This document shows, piece by piece, positions 51,089 to 59,706 of a stretch of DNA of 64,000 nt. The notes beneath the pieces are model-generated. The model was not told where the DNA came from. It did not search any database and saw only the letters and a list, made by a program, of their open reading frames with translations. The stretch is from positions 38,925 to 102,924 of the forward strand of contig JAPPEF010000331.1 in assembly GCA_028875335.1 (NCBI GenBank). Direction: 5' to 3'. This DNA is from Gemmatimonadota bacterium (GTDB lineage: Bacteria > Latescibacterota > UBA2968 > UBA8231). The position numbers and the translations under genes are program-made. Position 1 is the first letter of the stretch. Every line of letters starts with the position of its first letter.

Positions 51089-52018
51089 TTAGCGGAAAGA
51101 GGCTTTGATCCTCCCCCAAGTTTCGCCCTCTACGCTCGTGGTGACTTCGATGGGAACCTTCACCATTACCCAGTCGGGTGCAGCGGACCCGTCCCGGGTG
51201 GCGTGGGTTTCATCGTTCAGGCCCCACTGCGAATCCCAGTCATCGCCGCTTTCGTCGTGATCCTGGTAGTGGATGTTCAGGTGGATGATCTGCTCCTCTT
51301 CGAATACATGAGGCACACTGGAGTCGGGGCCGTCGTAATCCAGATGATCGAACAGGGACCAAGCTATCTCGTAGAACAAGGTGACGTTGGTATCCCCTTC
51401 ATTAACCGGCACGGCCTCGGGGGGACCTACGCCGAGATGGCCCCACGGCGGATGGCCAAACCACATCGCGTCCCACTCGCGGGTCTCAATCTTCTCAAAG
51501 AAGTTCTCTCCAAAATTGAAAACCCACATAGTCGCCGGTCCTTGCGCGGGCGGATGGACTACCCACTGTTGCCCCTGGGTACCCATCACGTTCTGATCCA
51601 AATCTCCAGCGTGAAAGAAACCACCGCTGTGATCGGGATCGGTGCTGATGGTCCAGCCGTCCTCCGTGTATATATCCACCTGATTCTCTGAATCGCGATG
51701 GATAAAATCGTCGAAGGCTTCGAGGCCGAGGTAGAGTTTCTGGGTGGTCTCGTTCCAAGCGATCATCATGCTCACGTCGACGTCCGCGATGTCCCTCGGG
51801 TCATTGCCGGCACGCGACAGCAGCATGTCGTGGGTAATGACCAGATCCGACGGGAACCAGTTTGTCCAGTCGGCGGAATTTCCGTCTATCTCCGGGATCA
51901 ATTCGTCCGGAATATGGGGCGCGAAGAACTCTACGCCCTCGGGCTTGTGGCCCCAAGAACCGCTCGACAGCATGGCTACTAGGGCCAGCGCCATGAAAGG
52001 CATTGCTAATTTTTTCAT
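51089..52018 (-). CDS. Secreted CBM9/DOMON-like carbohydrate- or heme-binding protein
   Basis: 309 residues with a signal peptide (cut near SWG-H, residue 23). PEIDGNSADWTNW, then WNETTQKLYLGLEAFDDF, match the DG-x-DW and LYL-x(2)-DD positions of CBM9-like domains, which bind sugar chain ends (the related DOMON fold binds heme). The middle is rich in aromatic and His residues. The ATG follows GAGGAG; its first bases overlap the stop of a short upstream frame. It is lower in GC than the catabolic region. Confidence 0.8.
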   Translation of the reverse strand: MKKLAMPFMALALVAMLSSGSWGHKPEGVEFFAPHIPDELIPEIDGNSADWTNWFPSDLVITHDMLLSRAGNDPRDIADVDVSMMIAWNETTQKLYLGLEAFDDFIHRDSENQVDIYTEDGWTISTDPDHSGGFFHAGDLDQNVMGTQGQQWVVHPPAQGPATMWVFNFGENFFEKIETREWDAMWFGHPPWGHLGVGPPEAVPVNEGDTNVTLFYEIAWSLFDHLDYDGPDSSVPHVFEEEQIIHLNIHYQDHDESGDDWDSQWGLNDETHATRDGSAAPDWVMVKVPIEVTTSVEGETWGRIKASFR

Positions 52019-52146
52019 TGAATTGACTCCTCAATTCGGAATGACGATATGGAAACAAAATTGCAAAACCAGCAGAATCTATCGATTCCCGCTGTAGAAT
52101 CGAAAACAATCGATCTTCCCGTCCACACTTGCCCGGGAAACCTCAC
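52015..52146 (-). CDS. Possible 43-residue leader peptide coupled to the CBM9-like gene
   Basis: A perfect AAAGGAGGT (52158-52166) is followed six bases later by ATG AGG TGA (52143-52151), a two-codon frame. A GTG overlapping it opens a 43-codon frame that runs without a stop to a TGA overlapping the ATG of the CBM9-like gene. The peptide contains FCWFCNF and has no family. Either element may control translation of the gene below. It may also be a chance frame. Confidence 0.35.
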   Translation of the reverse strand: MRFPGQVWTGRSIVFDSTAGIDRFCWFCNFVSISSFRIEESIQ

Positions 52147-52222
52147 CTCATTTAACTACCTCCTTTCTCGCAAAAAACGCCTGCCTACTACCTAACACAT
52201 CGGTCTTCTCGTTACAAGCCGA

Positions 52223-52999
52223 TTATCCCGAAGACATTCTCGTCGTCCCATCGGGATAAATCCGGCCGATTTCCCGAAAAAAAAGATACTCGAGGTCGAG
52301 CACCTCTATCGGATCGCCCCGAAAGTCGAATCTGATCGCCACATCCTCGAGCTTGAGGCGCAGTTCCTGCACATCTGGGTGTAGGGCGGGAAAGACCAGA
52401 AACCCCTGGACTTCTTGACCGCTGAATACGGGTTCGGATGCATATCTAGAAGAGGCGAATAGGTCTTTGCGCTCTTCGTAGCGGTCGTACAGATTCCCGG
52501 AATAAGCAGTGGCATACGGGCGATAGTACTCGTCGAATTCGAGCGGATCCAGAGCCGGGTATTCGCGGCCGTTCGAAGCGATAAGTGAAACCTTCAAAGG
52601 GTCGATTTGTACTTTGGGATAGCTGTAATTTTTAACCTTCAAAAGGAAGATCGTGAAGCGCTGCGGTGTCGAGCCGGTTTCGGGATCTTTCCAGTCGCCG
52701 TAGGTGTAGGGATTTATAGACTCCATGCCGCCCTTGGAGTAAGCAGGATATAACCGGTTTAGTTCTGCGTCCGTCTGAGGACGCACTCCGACTTCAAATC
52801 GCTCCTGAACGAACAGCACCGTCCCGTCATCGCTGACCTGCATGCCGGTGTGTTGCTGGGCGTCGGGGAGGGGTTGCAAGGGGCCGGCGTAGTACCGGTA
52901 CCCGCACGTAGCGCAAAGACCGGCTAGTAAAAGACCTGCGGCTAGGAGGGATAAACGCCGTGATTTCCCTCTCGTCACAAGCTGAAAAGAGGCTTTCAT
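52223..52999 (-). CDS. Lipoprotein, unknown function
   Basis: 258 residues from ATG 52999. The signal peptide is followed by LCATC (Cys32), a plausible lipobox. The mature protein is beta-rich, with repeated Tyr/Pro patches (INPYTYGDW, FDEYYRPYATAY) and no recognised family. A GTG at 53050 is also in frame with AGGAAA close by, which would lengthen the signal. It lies between the DUF6785-like and CBM9-like genes on the same strand. Confidence 0.7.
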   Translation of the reverse strand: MKASFQLVTRGKSRRLSLLAAGLLLAGLCATCGYRYYAGPLQPLPDAQQHTGMQVSDDGTVLFVQERFEVGVRPQTDAELNRLYPAYSKGGMESINPYTYGDWKDPETGSTPQRFTIFLLKVKNYSYPKVQIDPLKVSLIASNGREYPALDPLEFDEYYRPYATAYSGNLYDRYEERKDLFASSRYASEPVFSGQEVQGFLVFPALHPDVQELRLKLEDVAIRFDFRGDPIEVLDLEYLFFREIGRIYPDGTTRMSSG

Positions 53000-53194
53000 G
53001 TTTAATAGTTCGGACACTTTTTGCGATTTTGCCCTTTCAAGAATCGCCACTTTCCTAACTTACTGAAGATCAATAAGTTATGTGTTTTTGATTTTGTAAC
53101 TCTCGCAAGTTGCTATAATAAATAAGATCAGAGATGTCAAGTTTTTCTGCCCGCGCCTAGTGCTGGACGCTTATGGCTCGATCCGCGACTTCAC

Positions 53195-55180
53195 TCACAA
53201 CCACATCAGTTGATTGTCCGTCATGCCGGTGAAGTTATCCACGATCAGCCACATTCCTGCAACGGTAAAGTGCCCTAGGATCAAGCCTAGGAAAAACGGC
53301 CGGCTAGCTTGGTATAACCGCGCCCCTCCGTAGCGCAGGACCAAGAGTTTTACGAGCCAAGCCAGAAATACATTGAACCAGACGAACTGCGCCATCCACG
53401 TGGTGCTGATCAAGAACCCGAGTGGATGAAACGGCCACCAGAGTAATTTTTGTCGGATGACGATCAATATATTCATGATCCCTCCCCCTACGCCCGTCCA
53501 CAACCAGCCACTTAGACTGGCCTCGGCAGGGGTGATCAAATACGGAACCACGAAATTAAAGGGGCTTGAGGCACCGCCGACGAAAAACCACTGGTCCAGA
53601 TTGATTCCCCCATACTTATAGCACATGGCGAGTATGATCCAAGTCGAACCCACCAGACTGACCACTACGGCCAGTATCATGGCCCAGAACAGAGGTCTTT
53701 TCCGCTGTCTCGCGCCAACTTCGTCGCTCAGTTTCATCCCGTTGGCGGCAGAGGCCATCACAAAAGTCCTGAAATTGACTGCCCAGGAAAAGCTGAGTCC
53801 GAGGAAGACCAGACCGGCCGGGCCGATGGCCGATGAACCGACTCCAGAAATCAGAAATGAAACGGGTGTTAGGGGGGCCCGCACCGCGGCCAAGCCGGCC
53901 TCGGCAACCACTCGGGTCAGCGCGATAAAGAGGACGAAAACGGCAAAGAGAAATATAGGTACCAGCCAAGCGGCTAGCCCGCCTTTGTACAGCCAGACTC
54001 CCATGAATCCCAAGCCGGCGATCAAGCCGAACACCGCGGTGCGGTACGACAGCAGCTCCTCGGAATCATCGACGGTCGAATTCCGCCCAAAAGCCTTGTT
54101 AAATACATCCTTCAGATGCCTTCGAGCTCCCCACAGGCTCGCCAGCACCAAGACGATGAAGGCTCCCATGCCTTGATGTGCAATAATGGGCGAAGCCGTA
54201 GCGAATATGTCTAGCTTCTCCGTACTGGCGATCCCCAAGATGTTAAATATCCCCTGCTCCAGCGTGCCTAGCAGGTAGAACAACCAGATTCCGAAGGCGA
54301 TATCCAGACTGATGAGATACGAAAACCCAACCATGGAAAAGCTCAGGTGAATGGGTATTGAGATCGTCTCGCGGAAGGCGCTGAAGGTGGTGGCCAGTTC
54401 AATTGTGGGGAGGGTTTCATAATAGTTGTGAAAACCATTTACGCTGGTGATGAAGAAGGGAATGGCAAACCCCACCCACATCACCGCGTTCTTAAAAAAG
54501 GGATTCACTAGAGAACCTTTTGGCCCCTCTTTGATCATGTCCAAGGGGACCTGGATCAAGGGATAGACCAGTCGCTCATTGTTGGCCCATTGCCGATGCA
54601 GAATGACCGATATGCAGATCATCACAAAGCAGAGGACCAGGAAAAACAGGCTCCAGTGAAAAAGAGGTTCGAGCCAAACCCCCCAGGGGATTCCCATGCC
54701 TTCGGGAAGCCCCTCAAAAAAATACTTGATCATCTCTGGGTCGCGGGGCGTCAGCCAATCTTTGATATGCGGATGGGCCAGCGTGGCCCAATCGTTCTCG
54801 GGCGTAGCGTAGTAATAGGGACCCGTGATTTTGGGAAGCCAGGCTTCGGTAAAGCCCTTGGTAGGGACTGTAGCGGCGATGATCATCATGATGTAGATGA
54901 GCACCAGTTCGGCCGGCTGCAGTGCCCAGCTCACCCTCAGCAGGCGCAGCGCCACATTTACGCCTCCTACCAGCACGAAGAAGATGAAGAAGGCGATAGG
55001 GGTGCTGATATTCAGCGCCATGTACGATCCGCGGATGATCATATTGCCGTACGGAGCCGCCACACCAATAAAAAACGCGAGCGCGGTTCCGATAATGAAT
55101 GCTCTGATCGTAAAGCCGGAAGAGGATTGGCGAGGAGTGGATTTGGAACCGAAGTAATGTTCGGGAATAGATATGGGCAT
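53195..55180 (-). CDS. Large polytopic membrane protein, DUF6785/DUF6784-like, copy 2
   Basis: 661 residues with about twelve hydrophobic spans after a ~25-residue cytoplasmic start. It is paralogous along its whole length to the copy at 26403-28337 (shared YYYATPENDW, RTFVMASAANGMKL, KYGGINL and the final GMTDNQL). The divergence is too great for a recent duplication. Its neighbours are lipoproteins and a CBM9-like protein, while the other copy is coupled to a secreted metalloprotease, so the family seems to travel with exported proteins. Function is unknown. Confidence 0.8.
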   Translation of the reverse strand: MPISIPEHYFGSKSTPRQSSSGFTIRAFIIGTALAFFIGVAAPYGNMIIRGSYMALNISTPIAFFIFFVLVGGVNVALRLLRVSWALQPAELVLIYIMMIIAATVPTKGFTEAWLPKITGPYYYATPENDWATLAHPHIKDWLTPRDPEMIKYFFEGLPEGMGIPWGVWLEPLFHWSLFFLVLCFVMICISVILHRQWANNERLVYPLIQVPLDMIKEGPKGSLVNPFFKNAVMWVGFAIPFFITSVNGFHNYYETLPTIELATTFSAFRETISIPIHLSFSMVGFSYLISLDIAFGIWLFYLLGTLEQGIFNILGIASTEKLDIFATASPIIAHQGMGAFIVLVLASLWGARRHLKDVFNKAFGRNSTVDDSEELLSYRTAVFGLIAGLGFMGVWLYKGGLAAWLVPIFLFAVFVLFIALTRVVAEAGLAAVRAPLTPVSFLISGVGSSAIGPAGLVFLGLSFSWAVNFRTFVMASAANGMKLSDEVGARQRKRPLFWAMILAVVVSLVGSTWIILAMCYKYGGINLDQWFFVGGASSPFNFVVPYLITPAEASLSGWLWTGVGGGIMNILIVIRQKLLWWPFHPLGFLISTTWMAQFVWFNVFLAWLVKLLVLRYGGARLYQASRPFFLGLILGHFTVAGMWLIVDNFTGMTDNQLMWL

Positions 55181-55285
55181 AGGTCGTTTGGGCGCAATCA
55201 GCGGGGAGATTTTTGCAATACCAATAAACCTAACGCCGGGCTGTACGGCAACGTAAATTCAGAGTCGCGTATGGAGGTGCTAACC

Positions 55286-57103
55286 TTATTGCGAGTCGAC
55301 CTTTTCCTCGATGATTAGCACTTCATTTACCGGAACCTGTTCTAATCGCTGTACCAGACCACTGGGCCATCGCACCTCTACTAGATCGACCTTTGTCCTA
55401 GAGCCCAGACCAAAGTGGAGCCGTGGATCGCTCGCCGTTAGGTAACTGGAGCCGCTCCGCGCCTGACGGATCTGTTCTAGCCCTTCCGCCACCACCCGCA
55501 CCCTAGCTCCTATCCCGTCCCTGTTGCTCTGGGTGCCTACGGTCCGCACCATCAGCCAATTCTCCCGATTGCCGCCGTCGTTGCGGACCAGTTTGGCTTC
55601 CCCGCCGCAATTGTTGACTAGGATATCCACATCCCCGTCCTCGTCGTAATCTCCGAAGGCAGCACCACGGCTGATCTGCTTGTGCAAAAACCACTCGCCC
55701 GAGATCGAAGATGCCTCTGTATAACTCCCGCCGTTGTCGTTGCGGAAGAGTTGGTGTTCCTGCATGTACTCGACCCCCGATTGGAACAGGGCGACTTTGT
55801 CCAGTACATGGCCGTTGGCCACGTATAGATCTAGGTCGCCGTCGTTGTCGTAGTCGAGGAAGTTCGTCCCAAAGCCGAGGAAGCGGTGGCTCGGATCGGC
55901 CAGCCCAGCCGCGGCCGTCACGTCCTTGAAGAAAACCCCTTCATTGCGATAGAGGGTATTGGTCTCGTAGGAGAAATTGGTGACAAAGAGATCAAAGTCG
56001 CCGTCGTTGTCGTAATCCCCAAAATCCACTCCCATACCGGCCTCTGACTCGCCGATCCCGTTGAGGGCCACGCCTTTTGCTAAGGCCGCGTTGCCAAACT
56101 TTCCATTCCCTAGGTTCTGGTAGAGAAAGTTCGGCGTCCCATCGTTGGCGACGAACAAATCCTGATCCCCGTCACTATCGTAGTCCAAGGCGATCACGCC
56201 CAATCCCTTGCCGGATGGATCATTGATCCCGGCCGCGACCGAGACATCGGCAAAGGTTCCATCCCCGTTGTTGTGATACAATACATCCGGCACCCCTCCG
56301 TACTCCAGCGGCGCGCAATACGAACGGGTAGCCTCGACGATGGCCCGATGGCCTTGGGAATTCGTCCTCACATATCCGCCGCATACTTTGTTGGTCTCGA
56401 CGGTGAAATCCACGTAGTTAGTCACGTAGAAATCGAGTTCCCCGTCGTTGTCGTAGTCCAGGAAAGCGACACTCGTACTCCACTGGGACGCGCCCACGGT
56501 CGCCCGCTCCGTAACATCGGCAAAGGTGCCGTCGCCATTGTTCTGGTACAGCACATTCGGCCCGTAGTTGGTCACGTAGAGATCCTGATCCCCGTCGTTG
56601 TCGTAGTCGGCGACCGCGCATCCCATGCCATAGCCAGTATCGCCGGTCTTGGACTCTTGGCCGGTATCGGCAAAGGTGCCGTCGCCGTTGTTTTGGTACA
56701 GCACATTGCGGGGTGGGACGGCGGTGGAGTCGGGTCCAGGCGAGAGCGCGACTGAGTAATGCGCCGCGTCCCTTGAACGCGCTCCTTTGTCTTGGTTCGG
56801 CTCCCTTACCCAGTAGTGATCGCCCTGTTGGTACACAAGGTTGATGGGAACCGAGCGGATGCCTTGCAGAGCGAATCCATCGACCAAGTAAACATCTAAG
56901 TCTCCGTCGTTGTCGTAATCGAAGAAGGCCCCGCCTGCTCCGGTCGTTTCTATCAGAAAGTACTCTCCGGCAGCGCCATTGGCATGGGTGAAGGAAATCC
57001 TGGATTGTGTCGTGACATCGGCGAATTGCACGGTCTTAGAGCCTAAATCGCAGGACAGCAGGCCCAAGGCTATGGAAAAAGTGAAGGCTATTTTTTGCAA
57101 CAT
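55286..57103 (-). CDS. FG-GAP/VCBS-repeat lipoprotein with C-terminal ASPIC/UnbV domain (CRTAC1-like)
   Basis: 605 residues. A lipoprotein signal ends LLSC (~residue 18). About eight FG-GAP/VCBS repeats follow, each with a calcium loop of the form DYDNDGDxDLYV, for example FFDYDNDGDLDVYLVDG and VADYDNDGDQDLYVTNYG. The last ~70 residues (YLTASDPRLHFGLG, VRWPSG) are an ASPIC/UnbV domain. Such proteins form beta-propeller-like surface scaffolds and bind calcium; a role in adhesion or ligand binding is likely. ATG 57154 is also in frame. Confidence 0.9.
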   Translation of the reverse strand: MLQKIAFTFSIALGLLSCDLGSKTVQFADVTTQSRISFTHANGAAGEYFLIETTGAGGAFFDYDNDGDLDVYLVDGFALQGIRSVPINLVYQQGDHYWVREPNQDKGARSRDAAHYSVALSPGPDSTAVPPRNVLYQNNGDGTFADTGQESKTGDTGYGMGCAVADYDNDGDQDLYVTNYGPNVLYQNNGDGTFADVTERATVGASQWSTSVAFLDYDNDGELDFYVTNYVDFTVETNKVCGGYVRTNSQGHRAIVEATRSYCAPLEYGGVPDVLYHNNGDGTFADVSVAAGINDPSGKGLGVIALDYDSDGDQDLFVANDGTPNFLYQNLGNGKFGNAALAKGVALNGIGESEAGMGVDFGDYDNDGDFDLFVTNFSYETNTLYRNEGVFFKDVTAAAGLADPSHRFLGFGTNFLDYDNDGDLDLYVANGHVLDKVALFQSGVEYMQEHQLFRNDNGGSYTEASSISGEWFLHKQISRGAAFGDYDEDGDVDILVNNCGGEAKLVRNDGGNRENWLMVRTVGTQSNRDGIGARVRVVAEGLEQIRQARSGSSYLTASDPRLHFGLGSRTKVDLVEVRWPSGLVQRLEQVPVNEVLIIEEKVDSQ

Positions 57104-57193
57104 CGGTTGCAAGCAAGTCAGAGATGGGCTGTGACCTCGGATGAGGAAGACCATGTCCTTAGTCAGCGCCGAGCACTAACTGAGCCGCAGCTT

Positions 57194-58207
57194 CTAAAGC
57201 CCCAAGTACAGATCTCGCCCTTCGGCCAGCGCCGCAATCTTGCGGTCGGCGATGGAGCGTTTGAGCATCCAAAAGCCGCAGTCTGGGTGGATGAAGCGGA
57301 TGCGGTCGGGGCCGGCGGCAGCGGCGGCGGCTTCTATGCGGCGGGCGATTTCTTCGGCTGTCTCAATGTGGTTGACCTTGATGTCGATTACGCCGATGCC
57401 GATGCTGATGCGCGAGTCGATTTGTTGCAGGGCGCTTAGGTCGCTCGCCGGGCGGTGGGCGAGTTCGAGCACTAAGTGATCGGCGCGCAGTTCGTTGAGA
57501 AAGTCGAGCAGGGCGCGCCACTCGCCCTGCTGGATGGTCTGGCCGCCGTAGTTGCCAAAGCAGAAGTGGACGGCCTTTTGGGTGCCGGCGTCGATGCTGT
57601 CGAGTACGGCGTTGATGGCGCGGGTTGCGAGGGGGCCGTCGGCTGGGTTGCCGGGGATGTTGGCCTCGTCGATTTGGACGCAGGCGCAGGGCAAGCCGCG
57701 GACTTGGTCGGCGAGGACGTGGGCAACGGCCATCAAGAGCGCGGTAAAGTCGCCGTAGTGGTGATCGAGGAGGGTGCGGGCCAGCATGTAGGGGCTGGTC
57801 AGGGTGAACTTGAAGGGGCCGCCGGCCACGGCGGCGGCGCGGGCGCAGTCGGCGAGCAGGTCGAGGCTGCCCGCGCCGAGTTCGGTTTCCACCACGGCCG
57901 CGGGCTTGGCCCGGAAGCCCATGCTTTGTTTGGCGGCAAACTCCTCGGCCTCGCGGCGGCCAAATTTCGCGCGGGTGCCGCCCATGGGCCGGACAAAGTA
58001 CTCGATCATGCCGTTGGTGTCCGGGTGGTTGATGTCGAAGCGGTATAGCTCGCCGTCGGTGGGCAGGTCAATGCCGGCTTGGCGCTGGGTGTCGAATACT
58101 ACGCGGGTGGCATCGACGAGGGCCTGCTCGGAGGGCAGGGCTTGGAGCCAGTCCGGGATGGGATAGGAGCCGACGGTTGTGGTTTGGATGACAGGTGGGG
58201 TGGACAT
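57194..58207 (-). CDS. MetE C-terminal-like cobalamin-independent methyltransferase
   Basis: 337 residues. It matches the catalytic half of MetE only: TTTVGSYP at the start, a zinc site from HFCFGN (His-x-Cys), the glutamate in VLELAHRP and the cysteine in HPDCGF. Full MetE is about 750 residues, so this belongs to the short MetE-like family, which transfers methyl groups to thiols other than in classical methionine synthesis, or uses a separate methyl carrier. The partner is not evident here. Confidence 0.9.
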   Translation of the reverse strand: MSTPPVIQTTTVGSYPIPDWLQALPSEQALVDATRVVFDTQRQAGIDLPTDGELYRFDINHPDTNGMIEYFVRPMGGTRAKFGRREAEEFAAKQSMGFRAKPAAVVETELGAGSLDLLADCARAAAVAGGPFKFTLTSPYMLARTLLDHHYGDFTALLMAVAHVLADQVRGLPCACVQIDEANIPGNPADGPLATRAINAVLDSIDAGTQKAVHFCFGNYGGQTIQQGEWRALLDFLNELRADHLVLELAHRPASDLSALQQIDSRISIGIGVIDIKVNHIETAEEIARRIEAAAAAAGPDRIRFIHPDCGFWMLKRSIADRKIAALAEGRDLYLGL

Positions 58208-58389
58208 GGTTGGCTACGATAGGTTTTTAGAGGCGGCAGCGCAACAGGGGCTAGCGCCGCCGCGCCGGGAGCCGAGGTATTGTTCGGCGATACGCGCTAG
58301 GTGAAGTCAGACAGGGTATAGGTAAGCACAGGGGACGGTCCCTATGGGATCGCTAGCATCTACAACTGACGTTACGCGGCATCGAACTG

Positions 58390-58409
58390 GTAGGGGCGAC
58401 CGGCCGGTC
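58390..58409. repeat. Truncated family B repeat
   Basis: GTAGGGGC is followed by the palindrome GACCGGCCGGTC (58398-58409). The left half matches the end of the element at 25261-25322, but the right arm is missing. The coiled-coil gene's stop overlaps the last bases. Confidence 0.5.
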
Positions 58410-58806
58410 AGCCGGTAAATGCCTTAAACGCCAGCCCGGCAATGGCTATGATCGTCGTGATCTGCAGCGGTATCACCCAGCGGTAGAGCCTGTCGATTTT
58501 GGCGTCGAGTGCCTCGCGGGTGGCGTCAATTTTGCCTTCCAGCGCCTCTCGGGTGGCGTCGATTTTGGCATCATTGGCGTCAATTTTGCCTTCCAGCGCC
58601 TCTCGGGTGGCGTCGATTTTGGCATCATTGGCGTCGATTTTGCTTTCCAGCACCTCTCGGGTAGCGTCGATTTTGCCGTCGGTGACGTCGAGCTTGGTCT
58701 CGATGCGGCCTAAGCGGACGTCGATTTGCTCGACAATGCCCTCTAGCCGGGCGATGCGGCCTTCGTGGTCTAACGGATACGGACGCTCTGGCTGGGACTC
58801 ACTCAT
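58408..58806 (-). CDS. Tail-anchored coiled-coil protein with 18-residue repeats
   Basis: 132 residues from ATG 58806, set by GGAGGG eight bases upstream. An acidic head is followed by a long coiled coil (about residues 20-105) built from an 18-residue unit KIDANDAKIDATREALEG. A single hydrophobic helix (about 108-128) is near the C-terminus, so the coil should project into the cytoplasm from a membrane anchor. Function is unknown; similar proteins organise membrane complexes or resemble DUF1640-like coils. Repeat number is likely to vary between strains. Confidence 0.75.
   Translation of the reverse strand: MSESQPERPYPLDHEGRIARLEGIVEQIDVRLGRIETKLDVTDGKIDATREVLESKIDANDAKIDATREALEGKIDANDAKIDATREALEGKIDATREALDAKIDRLYRWVIPLQITTIIAIAGLAFKAFTG
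58522..58683. repeat. 54-bp tandem repeat within the coiled-coil gene
   Basis: Two copies (58522-58575 and 58576-58629) are identical base for base, and a third (58630-58683) is diverged by several changes. The exact identity of two units points to recent slippage or recombination, which would add or remove 18 residues without a frameshift. Confidence 0.9.
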
Positions 58807-58939
58807 TATCAACCCTCCGGTTCGCTAATCAATGTACAGCGCGAAACCCTCTGCATCAAACAAGGCAAGATCCATGCCAAGACCGAGCACAGCGGGGCGG
58901 ACGGGGCGGCACCGGCTGCGACTGTATCGGGCGCGACAC

Positions 58940-59068
58940 ATGAGTGAAACTTTTTGACCTATTCCCCCAGCACCGCTAAGGGCCAGTCCTTCACGGAGAA
59001 AAGCTCTCGCGCAAGGGCCGATCTTGCGCAAAGTGATCCGCGAGGAGCTACAGACGCTTTCCCAATAG
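58940..59068 (+). pseudogene. Decayed BrnA-like antitoxin copy
   Basis: A 28-base stretch (59023-59050) is identical to the 3' part of the intact BrnA gene (59670-59697) and would encode LRKVIREEL. An ATG AGT start-like sequence at 58940 is in the same frame, but the sixth codon is TGA. About half the normal length is gone. It is a disrupted earlier copy of the module. Confidence 0.75.
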
Positions 59069-59168
59069 TCCCTTCGCCATAAGTGCTCGGCGGCGCAATA
59101 GGCGCTATCGCCGCCGAGCCGGGAGGCAGGGGTCTTACGGCTCAAAGGTCGCAGGGTAAACATCTTGA

Positions 59169-59187
59169 TTGTGCATCATTTGTGCAT
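59169..59187 (+). promoter_or_regulatory. Direct repeats before the BrnT gene
   Basis: TTGTGCAT occurs at 59169-59176 and again at 59180-59187, one helical turn apart, just before the toxin ATG. They are candidate binding sites for the BrnT/BrnA repressor complex. Confidence 0.5.
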
Positions 59188-59198
59188 ATATTGAAGAT

Positions 59199-59474
59199 AT
59201 GAGTTATCAGTGGGATGCCGCCAAAGCCCGATCCAATCTGCGAAAACATGGAATCGACTTTGCCGATGCTGTCGGAGTCTTTGAAGATGAGTGGGCTTTT
59301 ACCTGTAAAGAGGAGGAGATTAAGGGAGAATTCCGCTTTGCGACCTTGGGTATGGATTTTTTGGGCCGCATCGTAGTAGTAGTGTCCACGTATCGGGACG
59401 ACGATATCCGCTTGATCTCGGCCCGACCAGCCACGCCGCGTGAAAGGAAACACTATGAGCAAGGAAGAATTTGA
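59199..59474 (+). CDS. brnT: BrnT-family toxin
   Basis: 91 residues. The pattern WDAAKARSNLRKHGIDFADA then VFEDEW, FATLG, RIVVVVSTYRDD and ISARPATPRERKHYE is that of BrnT, a RelE-fold ribonuclease encoded before its antitoxin. It halts translation when free. The ATG follows directly after the repeat-containing promoter; BrnA overlaps its last 20 bases, so the two are translated as a unit. Confidence 0.92.
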   Translation: MSYQWDAAKARSNLRKHGIDFADAVGVFEDEWAFTCKEEEIKGEFRFATLGMDFLGRIVVVVSTYRDDDIRLISARPATPRERKHYEQGRI

Positions 59475-59706
59475 TTTTACTCAGGCCAAACAAGGAGCGC
59501 TCGTTCCTGCTGCCCCCAATAAGACGCGCATCACGATACGCTTGGATACCGATGTGTTGAACTGGTTTAGAAACCAGGTACACGAGGCTGGCGGCGGCAA
59601 TTACCAGACCTTGATTAACGAGGCATTGCGTCAATATATCCAAGTTCAGGATGCTGTCCTAGAGGAAACCTTGCGCAAAGTGATCCGCGAGGAGCTAGCG
59701 AGGTGA
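59455..59706 (+). CDS. brnA: BrnA-family antitoxin
   Basis: 83 residues. KTRITIRLDTDVLNWF is the ribbon and first helix, and GGNYQTLINEALRQYI the second helix of a ribbon-helix-helix DNA-binding domain at the C-terminal half, as in BrnA. The N-terminal segment should embrace BrnT. The ATG lies inside the end of brnT after a GGAA site. The last codons are duplicated in the decayed copy upstream. Confidence 0.9.
   Translation: MSKEEFDFTQAKQGALVPAAPNKTRITIRLDTDVLNWFRNQVHEAGGGNYQTLINEALRQYIQVQDAVLEETLRKVIREELAR

Larger units (their letters stand above)
58807..59198. other. 392-base intergenic region containing a decayed BrnA
   Basis: No intact gene. It includes a remnant of a BrnA-type antitoxin (58940-59068) and the BrnT promoter region, in which TTGTGCAT occurs twice at 11-base spacing (59169-59176 and 59180-59187) just before the BrnT start. 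Confidence 0.7.
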
